Source: Trichostrongylus colubriformis (taxonomy: Eukaryota > Nematoda > Chromadorea > Rhabditida > Trichostrongylidae). Taken from it: DNA of 64,000 bases. The translations under genes were made by a program, and so were the position numbers. This document shows, in pieces, positions 11,201 to 22,409 of this stretch. Within the stretch, counting starts at the first letter, position 1; every line of letters begins with the position of its first letter. The stretch spans positions 8,061,992-8,125,991 of the forward strand of contig OZ022261.1 of the NCBI GenBank assembly GCA_963978905.1. Direction: 5' to 3'. Under the pieces are notes generated by a model. The model was not told the DNA's origin. It saw only the letters and a program-made list of their open reading frames with translations, and made no database searches.

Positions 11201-14200
11201 TTTTTCGCGTGAACTTTGCATGCGACCTTTGTTAAGCAGATACAACAAAATATACGGGTAACAGAGAAATTCACTTTTCCGTGCACGATTTTTTTAGTCA
11301 ATGAAGTGGACCTCACCGAGAATAGCTCGTAGTTGGGATGCACTCTGACGAGCCGCCGTCATTCCATTGATGTGAAACCCAATGGAGATTGATCTCACAC
11401 ACATGTTGAGCATGTTGATGGCCAGCTATAATGTCTAAATCTTGCGAAGGATCACTTTCACCATTTCTTCCTTATCGCTGCTCTCCGGTATCGTTCCAGC
11501 TCTTCCGAACATTCAAAGGATTCTTTTATGAAAGGTGCTCATACACACATCATTTAATTAAATCTTGGCACGGTTCCTGAGCCGATAGAAATGTGGAAGG
11601 TGGGAACACTTCCACCAATCGCATGCAGTGGAAGGATATCGGATGCACCTATTACTGAGCAAAGCAATCGATCGCTTCCAATGAACGACTCAACCAACTC
11701 AAGCCTTTTATCCAGTCAATAGCCTGCATAAGTGATTTAGCGCGCGATCCAGGTGACGGGTACCCCATTGGTCAGATTCCTGTTATAGCCAATCACAGGC
11801 AGTGCTCCCACGCACCACCTTCAATACGTACTACTAGATCCACAGGAGGCAAAAGCTTTTAATTTGCTACATTGCACATCTTCCGCATACAAGAATGTTG
11901 AGGGGAGAACGATTCTGGAACATGATCTGATCGTAGTGTGCTCGCGTGCATGAGATGATGCCCTAAGAAGAACTCTTGCTGAGAATCTTATCCTTCAATA
12001 ATTCTGAGTCAAGTTGTCCTAGTTATATTGAAGTTCGTTGCCCCCTGTATCTTCAATATAACATTCTGATGCGATGAGTGGTATGGCAGTGTATCACGCC
12101 TAGCATAAGAGGCGGGATTCGTGGTGGGGCTGGAGTGTGCGAGGTCGTGTTAGTTTGTAATTTGCATTTTGCTCTTCTGCAAATCTTTCAGACAAAAAGT
12201 GGACGTAGTTAGTAAAAAATGGACGCAGTATTCTCTCCCCGAATACAGTTTGCGTTGCGCTTGAATTAGTTTTCCAGTCTTAGGCTTACCTTTAAATTCC
12301 TATGGAATTAATTTTTATAACAATAAAGGGAGTGGATTAAATTTTCCCATTATAGCTCCGTCATGTTTTTCTTTTCGGTCTATTCAATTATACACGGTTA
12401 GGTACAGCAACAAAAATAAACTCAATCAGTGATTTGGAAATGAAAACACAGCCTTTATCTATTCACCCTGATAATTCCAATTACCTCCAGTTGATTGCGG
12501 TAAGTAACCTTCACATTTATAGTATAAACTAATCAGAAACTCGTACCGCTGCCAATCCTCCAGGTGATTGATCGGCCACTCTCCATATTCCATAGCACAA
12601 AGCAGCTGTGAAGGTCAGTTCAGTGAGAAGTATCTAAAAAGGTGACACTGAAGCGAAAATATCTGCACATTTTACTAGAGCTTAGGAAGGTTTACCTGTG
12701 TTAAACTATCATACACTGTTGAAGAACGCAATCGAGATTCTGTCAGCTTGTTATTCTCCATAGATAGCTTTTGAAACCTTAAAAAACAGCCAAGCTGAAG
12801 GCAAAATGAACGCTCATTAAAAAGCGGGCAGCAACTCTCTTAGTGCAACCGGTGTAGCCAAAACGCTTCCAGTAAACTTCCACCAATAATGATTAAGATG
12901 TCACCCGCCTCCTAGCGAGGGTGGACAGTGCTTCAAGGGTGTAGGTCAGGACACTCGACATAGGTCGGGGTCGTCACACCTCGCGACGGCCTCTTTGCAC
13001 GCGGCCAATCAACAACGGAGTCAGTAAAGCAATTGCTGCGCACCGTGACCTAATTCGAATGCGTTGGTTTTCTCTGTGGTTCAAGTGTTTGTAAATAAAT
13101 ACTCGACGAAACACCAACTTGTTGATTGTTTGTTTCTGAGCAGCGAAACTAATCACTGTTCTGATACAGCTGAATGTTTCGTTCACCAAATTACTGATTT
13201 TGTTTTGTAGATGAACTTCTTGGTCCATTGTTTTCGAAAACCACTGAAACAAAAAAAAGACATTATGAATATTGAATCGGGAAAATGGTGAAGTAAAAGG
13301 ATAAGAGCGGAAGGATCACCTTGCTGAACACAGTGCTACTAAGAAGTATCATAGGAATCACTGCACACATCATAAGTGTCACATCCCATTGTATATAAAG
13401 ACATACAACTGAAACGGTAAAAGGATTATTTAGCATGTAAAGATTCAAATGTAGGCAGGCGTGTAATGATAATAGTCAGCGCAGTCATACCTCACACCTC
13501 CGAAATCGTCTAAATGTTTCTAATCTCGTTTCCAGATTTGCATCAAAAAATTTTTCACGGTTCTGAATGGCAGGCAAATACGACGCATCCCAGGAAGCCA
13601 AAAAATGGGAACCCGAAAACCCCATCCTCACTCCTTTACTGATGTTCCCTCTGCATCCTTAGCTTTTGAGGTGTAGATACAGACGAGGAGGGGCTATGCT
13701 AGGCACCCGCGAAATTGCCCTACTGTCGCAGCAACCCGTCCGGCGGATGTGATGCGACAGAAAGGGCAGCGCAGCGAAATTGCGATAATGAAACCAAGTT
13801 GCATCTTTCAGTGCGAGTTTCACCAGAGGTCATCTCTCCTTAACTCGAATGTTCGTTCATAGAGAATACGTCTTCTCAAGTCTCATTTTCTCCTTACCCC
13901 CAGCCGTGACTTCAAGAGGCTGGAAGCTGCGTAAATGTTGGAAATGGAACATATGTCTGGAAGGCATGTATACGGGTTCACGACGCCTCCGGAATCAAAC
14001 ATCCTGCTCATAGCACAGCATCTTATTTAAGATTTTTTCAACATAATACAGTTCATGGGCGCGAGCAAAATTCGCCAGCATTTGTAATTGAGAAGGAAAT
14101 GCCTCACGAAATTTCGGTGACTTTATAGGCTACTAAGTGCTAGAACAATATGAAAAACAGGTTATACTGTTCTCTGGATGTACTCTACCGTAAGATTGGT

Positions 14201-17200
14201 TCCGTCCTTCCTACGTAAACGGAATTCTTTGAGTGCCACTTTCTTAAGATGTTACTCTTTCGCTATAATTAGCAAACGTCATAACCCCAGTCCTTCAAGA
14301 TTGATGAAACTGACGTGCCCACTACATACGTAAAGTGCAAGAGTAAGACATCGTCTACTTGTTTCCAATTTCGTCTCCGAAGTTGCGTTCAAAAAATTGT
14401 CATGGTTCTGAACGGCAGGCAAGTACGACGTATCCCAGTAAGCCATGGAATGGGAGCCCGAAAACCCTTTCTCCCTCCTTTCCTAATGTTCCTTGTGCGT
14501 CATTAGCTTTTGAGGTGTAGATGCAGACGACGAGGGGCTTGCTAGACACCACTTTAACATTGTTAACAGAATTACAGTAAATGTAAGCTTCAAGATATGG
14601 TCCAAGCTGCTAACTCTCCTGTCAATGTATCAAATATAAAGCTTTGAGTAATGTTCACTAACTAGGCTTTTGTAATAAATTATCACAAATGCCGGGTCGT
14701 CTATCTGAAAAACTTCTGCTGTTTCTTCTAACGAGTTGTGTTTCTTCTTGTAAGTGCTTATGTCACGCTCGTAATGACGTATTTTCCTCGCAGAAGGGTG
14801 TTTCTGTTCTGAGCGATTTGGACAGTTCCAAAGTTAATTTAGAGATTCAAAATAGCAATAGCAGGTTCAGCTGTGACGTCGAGAAGAGAGAATTTGGTTC
14901 AGTACGACCACACGATCCGTACTTCCTTCCCATTCACACCTTTTGTGTTCAGCTCAGTTCATTCAGAACCCCACCCCCCCCCCCCCCCCTCCCCCTGCTC
15001 GTTGAACGATATCGATAATCATGTTTAGTGTTGCTGGCAATACTAATAATACCGATTACGTCTCCATATCGCCGTCTTCATACTCTGCGACGTTAGCGGC
15101 AGAGTGTGGCTACGTTGTTCTGCGACTCTGCCCCCACTTTGCCTTGCAGCGTGTGAGCGCAGCCACGCCCTGCCGTCGGCACCATCGCAGGGTATGAACG
15201 CGTTGGTGGTTGAACGTGCCTAATTGATGCCAACCACTTGAGGTGAAACTCCTATCAGAACATTGAGAACCAGAATTCTGACTAGAGGCTTCAAATTTGA
15301 ACAATGCTGGATAGTGGAGAGTGTATCTGTGTGTTGAACTGTCACACCATCCCTTACCATACAACTCTACCCAGCCTACTATGTATAGTGCACACAAACG
15401 TGAGGGAATGCTGACCGAGCTTAACAGTGCTAAGGATCTCCTTATCCTGAAAGCCTGTACCCGAGGCAAGAAAATTTTCAGTGATGCAACCATCTAAGAC
15501 GTTGGAAATGATTGGAGAAAAGTAGAAGCGATCTTATACCAACTTCAAGTGTATTAACCACATATATACGCAAGCCGCACAGAGTGATCTCTGAAGGATT
15601 GAAGGACTATGGGCGAGATAAAATCCGTGAACAGTGGGTTTACGCACGGTGCAACTGCATCACTTGCTATGTACCATCACTTTACCCCAAAAATGAACTC
15701 ACCTATGTTAACTACAAGATACGCAGAAATAAATAGGACCATTGGTATGTTGTCTGAAATGCCGTTATAGATCGTATCTGCATACCTGAAAGAGTAGTAA
15801 AGAGGTTCGGTGGGTGATGTTAGGACAGAAAATTCACGTGCGTGGCACGAAACATGGAGAGCCAGCTAGCGGCGCTGTATTAAGAAGGTCCTAAAGCGAT
15901 TACGCCCAAAAAAGGCATCACATAGGACTCAGGTATCGCGGTGCATTTTTTCTATCCTGAGAACAGACACCCAGAAAGTTCAGTTCAGTTCAAGTCATTT
16001 AAGTTTATAGCTCTCCCTTCGAAAATTTCTAGCAACAGTAAACAAGGTATAACCCTTGCTAATCCTGTCGGCAGATATTTTTTGCATGCGCCACATTACT
16101 AACATATCGATCGGCGTCAAAGGATCTGTGACGTGTGGCAGGTGAACGCACTTACTTGGAGGCATTAATTGCTTAGATGATAGATGGTCTGGAGCCCTGT
16201 CAAGTGGCTCCTTGAATGCTTCTCGCCGCAAAACGCGCCTAATATCATTTGTATGACTGGACTTCTTTTGTTAAAGTAGAGAACATGGTACCGTTCTTAG
16301 GCATCTTAACTACGCACAGTGACTAAAGCTTGAACCTTAGGTTCATTCACCACCACTGAAAGCCATAGTTCTCTAAGTTATTCTTGTGCGGTGGTTTCTA
16401 ATTCCATTAGCGACAGCCACTTTAGTAAATGTGAATTAGGAGTGACGTGAACAAAAGTCCGAGTGCAACTCCTGTCTGTAGACAACGGTAACGCGCTTAC
16501 ATAGTATGTTGACATAAGTGTAAAACTATGGAAAAAACGAGTTCAAACCGTGTGAAATTGGCGTACAACTGCTGACCAATGATTAATGCAAGCAATGAAT
16601 TCAATGTGCTGAAGATTCCGTTTTCTACACTTGATACAAGCGGGGTCAAATCTGCCCGTCTCCTTCAAAATATGTCTCAAAGGAAAAGCCGTCTGTCGAG
16701 AATTATAGGTAGCAGTCTTGTCTCGCACAAAGTATCATTATTGACTGATGACCTCTTTTTCTTAGACATCACCCAATCGCCTCCAGAACCGTCAAGAACA
16801 TTAGGAAGGGGTGAAACGTTGAAAATTTTTCCAAAACTTTTCTCCTTGAATAGGTCTTCACTGAAGGTTTCCTCAATCATTGCTTGACCGTGTGTACAGG
16901 GCTTATTCAGCACCTGAGTTTTAAACATGAAACACCCTCGGATTTTCCCGCTTTTGCAGTGTAGGTGCCAATATAGCATTGATTCCTTAATAAAAAAAGT
17001 AATCAAATAAGAGGAATAAAGAGGCAAAAGGATTATTAACCACGATTTTTTGTGGGTTGAAAAGGAAATTACTTACTCATTCAACATAGTCGCCATTTGG
17101 CCACTTTGACGACTTTCCAACCATGACACATCCATATGAAGTATTTTACGTACATACGTTCGTCTGACACGAAATACTTGACGAATTCCAGAAATTTCCC

Positions 17201-20200
17201 ATGCCAATCTCTGAAAATATTCCAATATTCACAATTTTTTGCTTACAACCTGTAGAACATCGAACAGAATCGATAGACTGGATTCATGTCAATCAGCTCT
17301 TGAAACAGGAAACAACGTCCTTCTTGGAGGAATCCGACTCAGTTATCCGCGTATTGGGTCTTTACATAATTAATGTAGTTTTTTTCGAGCGAAATTTTTT
17401 TTCTGATAAATTTACAAGCTTATGCGGCATTTTGTACATCGATCGAGAGCTATTTCTGCTCTCCAAAATGTTTTGCCCAATTTTTGGATATGTGGGAATG
17501 TGGCCAGTTTTCGGGCTGGTGAAGGAGTGGGTATAGATGGCAAAATTCACGTAACCGGCAACTAATTAAAACACTATATTCAACTCTAGTTAACTCAACC
17601 GATCATGTGTCTCGTACTCAGCCTCCAACTTTTTTATGAATTCCAATAACTGCTGAACGAGTAAATACGTCACTTTTTCTGAATCCCTTTTACGGAAGCA
17701 CTCGCATATATTCACAATGAAATAACCTTTATTGTACATATGTACTTCACCGCTTTTTACGGTATAATGTTGGGAAAATTCGGTCCCTACATACGCGTTC
17801 CTCTACTCATTCGTCAATTAGTACATCATACATAATTAATACATATAATACAAATGTAAGCTATAATCAAACCTTTGAAGAGGAGCTTATATGAAGGTGC
17901 ATTTCACGATAGTTTTGGGTGGGTTATCCCATCAATAACAGAGGGCCTATAGAATTACGCCTTCAAAAATTTCACCGAAAATTTTCAAGGAAAACATCGT
18001 CAGGACAAGACCGTCCTTACCAGTAAAATAATATCAAAATTTGTCAAGGGAAATATCATCAGGACAAGATTATCCTCATATTGAAATAAAAAGAAAAAAT
18101 AGTAAAAAATGTCTGCCTCTCGCCCACTACATACGCGCAGTAAACTGTAGTATTTGTGGTGTCCTAAGCCGACCACTCCTACAACATGCTGTAAAACATC
18201 GTCGTCGCTTCAGGACCCAACTGCATATGACGCCCCAGCTCGGAACCGTCGTGTCGCATGCTGAACGCCGCGACGCGAGTGTTCTGTCCTGGGAGCGCAC
18301 ACGCGCGCCCTACGCTATAGGATCGATACGGACTTATGACAAGACATTGAGCAATAACATATCGCATCCGTCTATCCATGACTGAAATTGCTTTTACGGT
18401 GATAAAAATGATCTTGATTGATTCACCGACAAGAGAAGCCCTAGTGGACGAGCTCCATTTCAAAAATCCTGAAGCAGTAAAGACGCTGTGTTAGCCTGAC
18501 AAAACCCAATAAACAAATGGCATATTTCAGTCGTGAGAGAATTGAAATTCGACTGCAAGTGAAATATCGGATGGCTGGAGCAGAAATCGAAAATCAGAAA
18601 AACGAGCACGAGGCATAAAAAACAGTGCATATATGATATAAGATGTGTGATGACGACATCAGGCCCCACCAAGAGATTTTCATAAATTCAAAAAACTGGA
18701 AAATAAGGAAAGAAAATCTCCAAGGTCAAATGAAATATGTATGAGTGAAATGAAATGTAAAATGCAATTTCACAGGAAACTCACCTGTACAAATGCAGCA
18801 AAAAACACGGCAACAGATAAGGATAACATCATAACAAAAGCTGGTGTTGCGGCTGCAGCAAATTCCTCGTCATATTTCGATCCATTATAAGCAGCCGAGG
18901 TATTGTATAAGCGCTGCTCCTGTTAAATCGAATCTTAGCTGTAGACTGAGAAAAATAGTAACGATTCCTTTATATTCACAGGACATGAGCTCCCTGCTCT
19001 GCATCTCTACCCTTGCGGATGGTGCGCAGACGGATAAAGTACAACGGTTGACACAGCATTCGCTGAAGGATCCTGTTAAACACACAGGCCTAGGCATTAG
19101 TTGCAGAGACGGAGGTTGAGTAGGCAACATGGAGAAACGCAGACAACAGCAGAAAATTCGTGGGAGTTCGCTCGGGAATTTCAAACCGACTTGCAGATGT
19201 CCATAAGCCTTTCGCTTCAATTCCGAGCTATAATGCAGTTTAGCGGATTAATTTCTTGTAAAAAAATACTTCACTGCGCTCCAGCAATCAAGTAAAGGCT
19301 CTTTTAGTGAGGAAGGCGTAGCACATAAGGACCGGATTTAGTAAAGACCAAGACGGTCTAACGACATGGATTCCGTAGGGTCAGAACGTAATAGCGCCCC
19401 AAAGGCGCATTTTTGAACACGATTTTCGCTTCACATCATTTTTTCTGAATTCAAATTTTTGGTTACTGAGAATAGTGTTTCGAAATAGGCTGTCTCCCTC
19501 CCCCCCCCCCCTCGGTGCCTTCAAAATGCCCTACAAAAATTCCATTGTCAAATGTCGGATGTACTCTCAATCGTCAATGTTACACCGTGCTAATCACTAT
19601 CGCTTTATAGGCATTCGACTGCCTTTTCACTCTATCTCATGCGGACAGTCAACCCGCTACAACGACGATTGGATCAAGGTTAACTTGGGTGGGTGAGATG
19701 TGATGATGGAGGCTGCAAATGAGCGAACGGAATGCAAATGGAGCAGAACGCACATTGAATTCACGGAAACATTTTTTCGGTCGCAATTTCACTTGGAAGT
19801 CGGTTCATACTGTGAAATCGAAAATGCGGTTACCTCACGAGTTATGGAGATCGACAAGAAACTTCCCATAACAAGCCAAACAAAAGGTGGAATTGCTGAT
19901 TGTAATAATGCACATAGAATACCAATTGACATAAGCTAAATGTGAATGTAATTGTATAACAGTGGTAAGTGAATAAGTGACTGCAGCTATCCCGAGCGTT
20001 AATCGATAATCGATTTGATTTTATGAAATCTTCGCACCTCGCAGCCATTCTTGACTAAATTTGGTACATAAAGCTGGACGAGGACATGGAGGACTGTTTG
20101 AAATGGAGGTGATCCTCTACGTATCCACCTTGAAGGTTTAAGCAAAGCTGTTGAGGAAATTTTCCGAAAAATATGCCCCCCCCCCCACCTCCTCTCCACT

Positions 20201-20931
20201 GAAGGCTCCATTATTGGCCTGAAGCGTAGGTACCTAATATGTGTAATAAAAAGTAATCTCTGAAAAGAGGTTGTCAATTGCTCAATCGATAACCATGTTT
20301 CCTATTTATTCCTTGCCCCCACCGAGTCCAAAAACAGTTGTACATCATGCAAGTGATAAGAAATCTCCAAAGCTCATATCGATTGGTCTATCGATCGAAC
20401 CTTTGACATACAGACAGACCAACGACACTCTGCTCGTGAAAAAGGGGGGATTGGTTTTCACAAAAATTTCCTCAACTTAATGGTTCATCCTAGTGGTGTG
20501 GTAGCCTGCCGGGGATTTCTGACCTGGTGCTCGCTAGATTCGATCCCCTCTCCCCTTCACCCACTGTTTGGCCCTGTTTCCCTGCATAATACTGTAAAAA
20601 TGAGCAACCTCTCAAGAACATACCTGTAAATCAGTTCGATCAGAGAAACCATACAAATCTGCATATGATGAGAAAAAACCGGTTCGCTTTTTCGTATCCT
20701 CATTCTCATTCTCGAAAGGGACTTTATTTTCAGAGTTAACTTCATATGCTGAACAATTAAAGGGGTAAAAACAGAAACGGTTACACTATAGTATCGAAAA
20801 TGTTTACCTTTAGTGTTCTTTTTTGGATCATCCACATGAAGGTCTTGAATAGGGTGGACTACATTCTTTTTAGTGGATGGGGGAACTTCACTTGGTGGAT
20901 CTTTCTTTTTCGAATCTTTTTTGGCAGTCAT
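102..20931 (-). CDS. P-glycoprotein (ABC-B full transporter), partial at its 3' end
   Basis: ATP-driven efflux pump of the plasma membrane. Exons in transcript order: 20931-20808, 20748-20624, 19935-19834, 18919-18785, 18695-18670, 18552-18506, 16692-16631, 15785-15703, 13408-13320, 13243-13115, 12794-12696, 12633-12547, 11425-11317, 10427-10389, 10255-10194, 9739-9614, 9120-8980, 8624-8536, 8439-8380, 8066-7944, 7435-7324, 7264-7154, 4320-4218, 3355-3249, 2229-2077, 741-619, 563-498, 436-292, 141-102. Together they give about 940 codons in the order TMD1, NBD1, linker, first part of TMD2. The rest of TMD2 and NBD2 should lie left of the window. Phases agree at every junction except between 18506 and 16692. 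The 26-base exon 18695-18670, exon 18552-18506 and the last exon 141-102 are tentative. The start was chosen as [10 protein letters not shown], a charged N-terminus usual for the family, with an acceptor-like TTTTCAAG just upstream. Several nematode pgp paralogues exist and I cannot say which this is. Confidence 0.92.
1797..1966. mobile_element. Foldback MITE, family B, degenerate copy
   Basis: The ends resemble GTTCATACTTTGCGCCGGCA and its inverse (CACCGCATAGTATGAACG here). The centre contains the shared GCAGAGACGACGCAAGCAAC. It lies in a P-glycoprotein intron. Confidence 0.65.
2318..2513. mobile_element. Foldback MITE, family A, copy 1
   Basis: About 196 bases that read the same on both strands apart from a short centre. 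CTTTAAAGGCATATTCCGCG is at the left, with its inverse at the right end. Long arms continue through GGTGGAGTAACCAATTGACT, and an inner pair (GGCGGTCTCTC / GAGAGACCGCC) surrounds the loop. It has no coding capacity and lies in the P-glycoprotein intron between exons 3249 and 2229. The same element is at 56398-56594. Confidence 0.85.
2561..2666. mobile_element. Foldback MITE, family B, truncated copy
   Basis: CGGCGTGGCTGGTTCACAGG at the left, then CACCGCAAAGTATGAACGCC at the right. About 106 bases are left of the roughly 175-base family B element, and the left outer end is missing. Confidence 0.55.
6302..6327 (+). repeat. Mariner left terminal inverted repeat
   Basis: Outer 26 bases of the mariner element. 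It pairs with 7104-7129 with two mismatches and is flanked by a TA dinucleotide. Confidence 0.9.
6440..7060 (+). pseudogene. Broken mariner transposase
   Basis: Recognisable pieces of a mariner DDD/D34D transposase appear in order but in different frames. The helix-turn-helix region is [15 protein letters not shown] followed by RWLDRLK (about 6500-6590). The catalytic segment [12 protein letters not shown] starts near 6768. [11 protein letters not shown] is near 6866 and the C-terminal tail [13 protein letters not shown] near 6990-7030. The second and third catalytic aspartates are 104 bases apart (6771 and 6875), whereas the D34D spacing needs 105, so a single-base deletion lies between them. 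The usual SPD before the third aspartate reads SPG. A block between the DNA-binding and catalytic parts is missing, and further stops and shifts occur. Not functional. Confidence 0.85.
7104..7129 (-). repeat. Mariner right terminal inverted repeat
   Basis: Inverted partner of 6302-6327, followed by the second TA target copy at 7130-7131. Confidence 0.9.
7324..10427 (-). other. P-glycoprotein nucleotide-binding domain 1 (eight exons)
   Basis: Residues about 406-656. All ATPase motifs are present in order and look functional. The A-loop tyrosine is in [10 protein letters not shown] (10255-10194). Walker A is GASGSGKST (9739-9614). The Q-loop is [10 protein letters not shown] (9120-8980). The signature is LSGGQKQR (8439-8380). 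Walker B with the catalytic glutamate and D-loop is [11 protein letters not shown], and the switch histidine is in TIAHR (both 8066-7944). The domain closes with [13 protein letters not shown] (7435-7324). Splice phases match at all seven internal junctions. No motif residue is missing, so this half of the pump should bind and hydrolyse ATP. Confidence 0.95.
9857..10140. repeat. Dispersed repeat, family F, copy in P-glycoprotein intron
   Basis: TTGTACATGGCTGGCATCTC, GGCCAAATTGCATTCACCTG and GACGCATCCCAACAAGGGAC occur in the same order and spacing as at 54455-54700. Confidence 0.65.
10604..11023. mobile_element. Long foldback element with family B-like ends
   Basis: A 420-base inverted repeat. 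AAGGCCGCGTTCATACTTTG is at 10604 and its inverse ends near 11023. The arms stay paired through CGCACCGACACCGG, the GCCGCCGACC block, CGTTTGACCCAACC and CGATGATCGTG. The centre contains two smaller near-palindromes around GGCATAGTACC and GGCATAGTGCC. It sits in the P-glycoprotein intron between exons ending 11317 and starting 10427. The open frames on both strands here are consequences of the palindrome. Confidence 0.8.
13508..13860. repeat. Dispersed repeat, family E, copy 1
   Basis: Shares CACGGTTCTGAATGGCAGGC ... TTAGCTTTTGAGGTGTAGAT with the copy at 14350-14550. Its right half (CAGCGCAGCGA, TTTCAGTGCGAGT, CTCGAATGTT) matches 27690-27930. It lies in a P-glycoprotein intron. Confidence 0.65.
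14350..14550. repeat. Dispersed repeat, family E, copy 2
   Basis: Direct repeat of 13508-13705, about 840 bases away in the same intron: CATGGTTCTGAACGGCAGGC, GGGAGCCCGAAAACCC, TTAGCTTTTGAGGTGTAGAT. Confidence 0.7.
15091..15205. mobile_element. Foldback MITE, family B, partial copy
   Basis: The right half is preserved (GAGCGCAGCCACGCCCTGCC then GGTATGAACGCG). The left end is lost or unrecognisable. It lies in the P-glycoprotein intron 13409-15702. Confidence 0.55.
17350..17690. repeat. Dispersed repeat related to the 32390-33375 foldback arms
   Basis: Shares CGGGCTGGTGAAGGAGTGGG, AACCGGCAACTAATTAAAA and CTCAACCGATCATGTGTC with the left arm at 32390-32690, and ACAAGCTTATGCGGCATTTT with the right arm read inverted. 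It lies in the P-glycoprotein intron 16693-18505 and accounts for the open frames there. Confidence 0.55.
17970..18085. repeat. Tandem duplication, 59-base period
   Basis: CATCGTCAGGACAAGACCGT and CATCATCAGGACAAGATTAT recur 59 bases apart within similar flanks. It lies in a P-glycoprotein intron. Confidence 0.7.
18141..18320. mobile_element. Family D element, in P-glycoprotein intron
   Basis: Contains TCGTCGCTTCAGGACCCAAC and GTGTTCTGTCCTGGGAGCGC, the right half of the family D pattern. The left half is eroded. Confidence 0.5.
20483..20560 (+). repeat. tRNA-like sequence, possible SINE head
   Basis: TAGTGGTGTGGTAGC (A-box-like) and AGATTCGATCCC (B-box-like) stand at tRNA spacing, but stems are poor. 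It lies in the P-glycoprotein intron 19936-20623. Confidence 0.35.
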
Positions 20932-20942
20932 CCTTGAAAAGT
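20930..20942 (-). promoter_or_regulatory. Candidate splice or trans-splice acceptor at the P-glycoprotein start
   Basis: The minus strand reads CACTTTTCAAG one base before the ATG at 20931. Nematode mRNAs often receive a spliced leader at such a pyrimidine-AG site a few bases from the start codon. The site could equally be the acceptor of an ordinary upstream intron. No promoter motif could be recognised further upstream. Confidence 0.4.
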
Positions 20943-21236
20943 GCTAGTAACTAACGATGATGGCAGAGAATTGTAAATGTTATCACGCGTAGGTACGTTG
21001 AACTTTTTCAGGTGATGTAGTGAAATGATGAAAAACAAGTAGGAGACAGCAATTTCAGGTGAATAGCAAATTTGAAATGGCAGATTCAGCGTGATTCAAG
21101 GAGAAGTCTTCAAATCTGGAGCCCTCTCTTCGAACTGGTAGATTCTTTGTGATGGCTGCGACCATGCAAAACTGGGCAAACACAATCACTTACTGGTGAC
21201 AGAATCCGATGATACATAAATAACAGAAGTAGTGGA

Positions 21237-21253
21237 GGGGGGGGGGGGGGGGG
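21237..21253 (+). repeat. Poly-G tract
   Basis: Seventeen consecutive G. Similar long G or C runs occur at 14974-14989, 20177-20188 and 42406-42421, at 42587-42600, and in a mixed G/A tract at 26819-26860. Confidence 0.9.
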
Positions 21254-21489
21254 TACAAATTGATTAGAGATGGAAAGAACGAAAACACAATGGCGCAACT
21301 CGCTGGACAATAGGTGATATTTTGGTATTTCTACTGGTAATAAACAGTTCGTACCAGAATTCATGGACACCTAAAATGTTAGTTTCATAATAACACTTCT
21401 TTTTATTACAGAACGCGATTTTCTCTGTTTGATTTCTCAGAATACTTCATCTGAGAGCGTTTTGGGCGATTTTACACTTTCCATTGAAC

Positions 21490-21658
21490 GGGAAATTCAC
21501 TTCATGCAATAGGGGGAAATTCAGCCTCGTGCCGAAGGGGAAACTTCAGCTTCATGCCAAAAGGGAAAATTCAGCCTAATGCCAAAGAGGAAATTCAGCT
21601 TCATGCCAGAGGGGAGAATTCAGCTCCATGCCAAAGAGGAAAATTCAGCTTCAGCCAA
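21490..21658. repeat. Tandem repeat, about 25-base unit, seven copies
   Basis: Imperfect head-to-tail units based on GGGGAAATTCAGCTTCATGC followed by CAAA. Units are contiguous with no spacers and copies differ at several positions. A minisatellite, not a CRISPR array. Confidence 0.9.
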
Positions 21659-22409
21659 GTATAGTTTTAAATACTTAGTAAAATAGAATTACGTCGTCAA
21701 GGTCAGAAATCAATAGGAATACCGTGTACCCAAATCAGAATGCTTCATGGTCCTAGGGGCCTAGCCGTCAACAGTGAGGCTGAAGTTGTTCGAGTAAGGA
21801 AATTAACTATACAGGTCGACGTCCTGATGTAATCATTTATCTATCAATTGCGAAGATGCTGATGGGCCTCAAAAATGCGGTTAAAGGCAGACGAAAAACT
21901 CGTTTTCTTTGTAGAATGATAGGATTCGACATATACGGCGCACGACACGAAATGTTACACATAATTAAGAAATGTGACCGTGATAATAATTAATCGAAGT
22001 GTTTTCTAACCGGTACGGTATTCAAAGGGATGGTGAAATGGGAGAGATCAATGGCAGATTTTCACTGAATCATCTTTTTTTAACCGGATAAGTGAATTGG
22101 AAATGATGGTAGCGAATGCGCAAGAACAGAAAGGTGATTGTGGGTGATTTGAAAGAGAGCAATTAGCTGATAAAATGACATCGGCAGCTGTTGAAGGCGG
22201 TGACTGCGGCAGTGACAGTGGCGACCATCATCATCAGGGTATACCGGGAGTTGAGAATTCCTCGGCAGGGGGGGGGGGACGTATTCGGCGAGGGGCAGGG
22301 GGTGCTAATTTCAGAGGTCCTCAATGGTCCCAGGCTTAATGATAAGCAGAACGTGCCGTTGATCTGGTTATGTAAGAAAATATGGATTAAATTTGAGCGA
22401 TCAACCCAA

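Larger units (their letters stand above)
11317..20931 (-). other. P-glycoprotein N-terminus and first transmembrane domain
   Basis: Exons 1-13, residues about 1-405. A lysine-rich cytoplasmic head is followed by TM1 ([20 protein letters not shown], exon 19935-19834). The first extracellular loop has two N-glycosylation sequons (YNTS, YNGS). TM2 is in 18919-18785. The first intracellular loop runs through 18695-15703 and contains LKETGRFD and [14 protein letters not shown]3 is in 15785-13320 ([12 protein letters not shown]). The second intracellular loop is in 13243-13115 ([17 protein letters not shown], the usual E-x-x-x-x-I-R-T-V pattern). TM4-TM5 are in 12794-12547 and TM6 in 11425-11317. 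The positions and the IRTV motif match the family. The first loop is weakly conserved: the usual arginine-glutamine-acid...tryptophan core is not visible, and one splice junction there is unresolved. The acceptor used for 12794-12696 is also a choice between two candidates. Confidence 0.8.

Noticed and set aside
13515..13560. Candidate exon reading [17 protein letters not shown] on the minus strand
   Set aside because: It superficially resembles an ABC intracellular loop, but the same DNA recurs at 14350 as part of repeat family E, and the phase does not fit the neighbouring exons.
14689..15018. 109-codon frame with a signal-peptide-like start
   Set aside because: The C-terminus is made by the poly-C tract (a run of prolines). 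It lies in a P-glycoprotein intron on the other strand with no supporting exons.
16677..17027. 116-codon minus-strand frame
   Set aside because: It overlaps the P-glycoprotein exon 16692-16631 only at its edge and in another frame. The protein resembles nothing.
18460..18672. Alternative reading of the first P-glycoprotein loop with LLLQDF then a stop
   Set aside because: The QD resembles the family motif, but a TGA follows and no donor saves it. The frame giving [12 protein letters not shown] aligns better in length.
21490..21658. CRISPR-like array
   Set aside because: Units are contiguous with no unique spacers, and the context is eukaryotic. It is a minisatellite.
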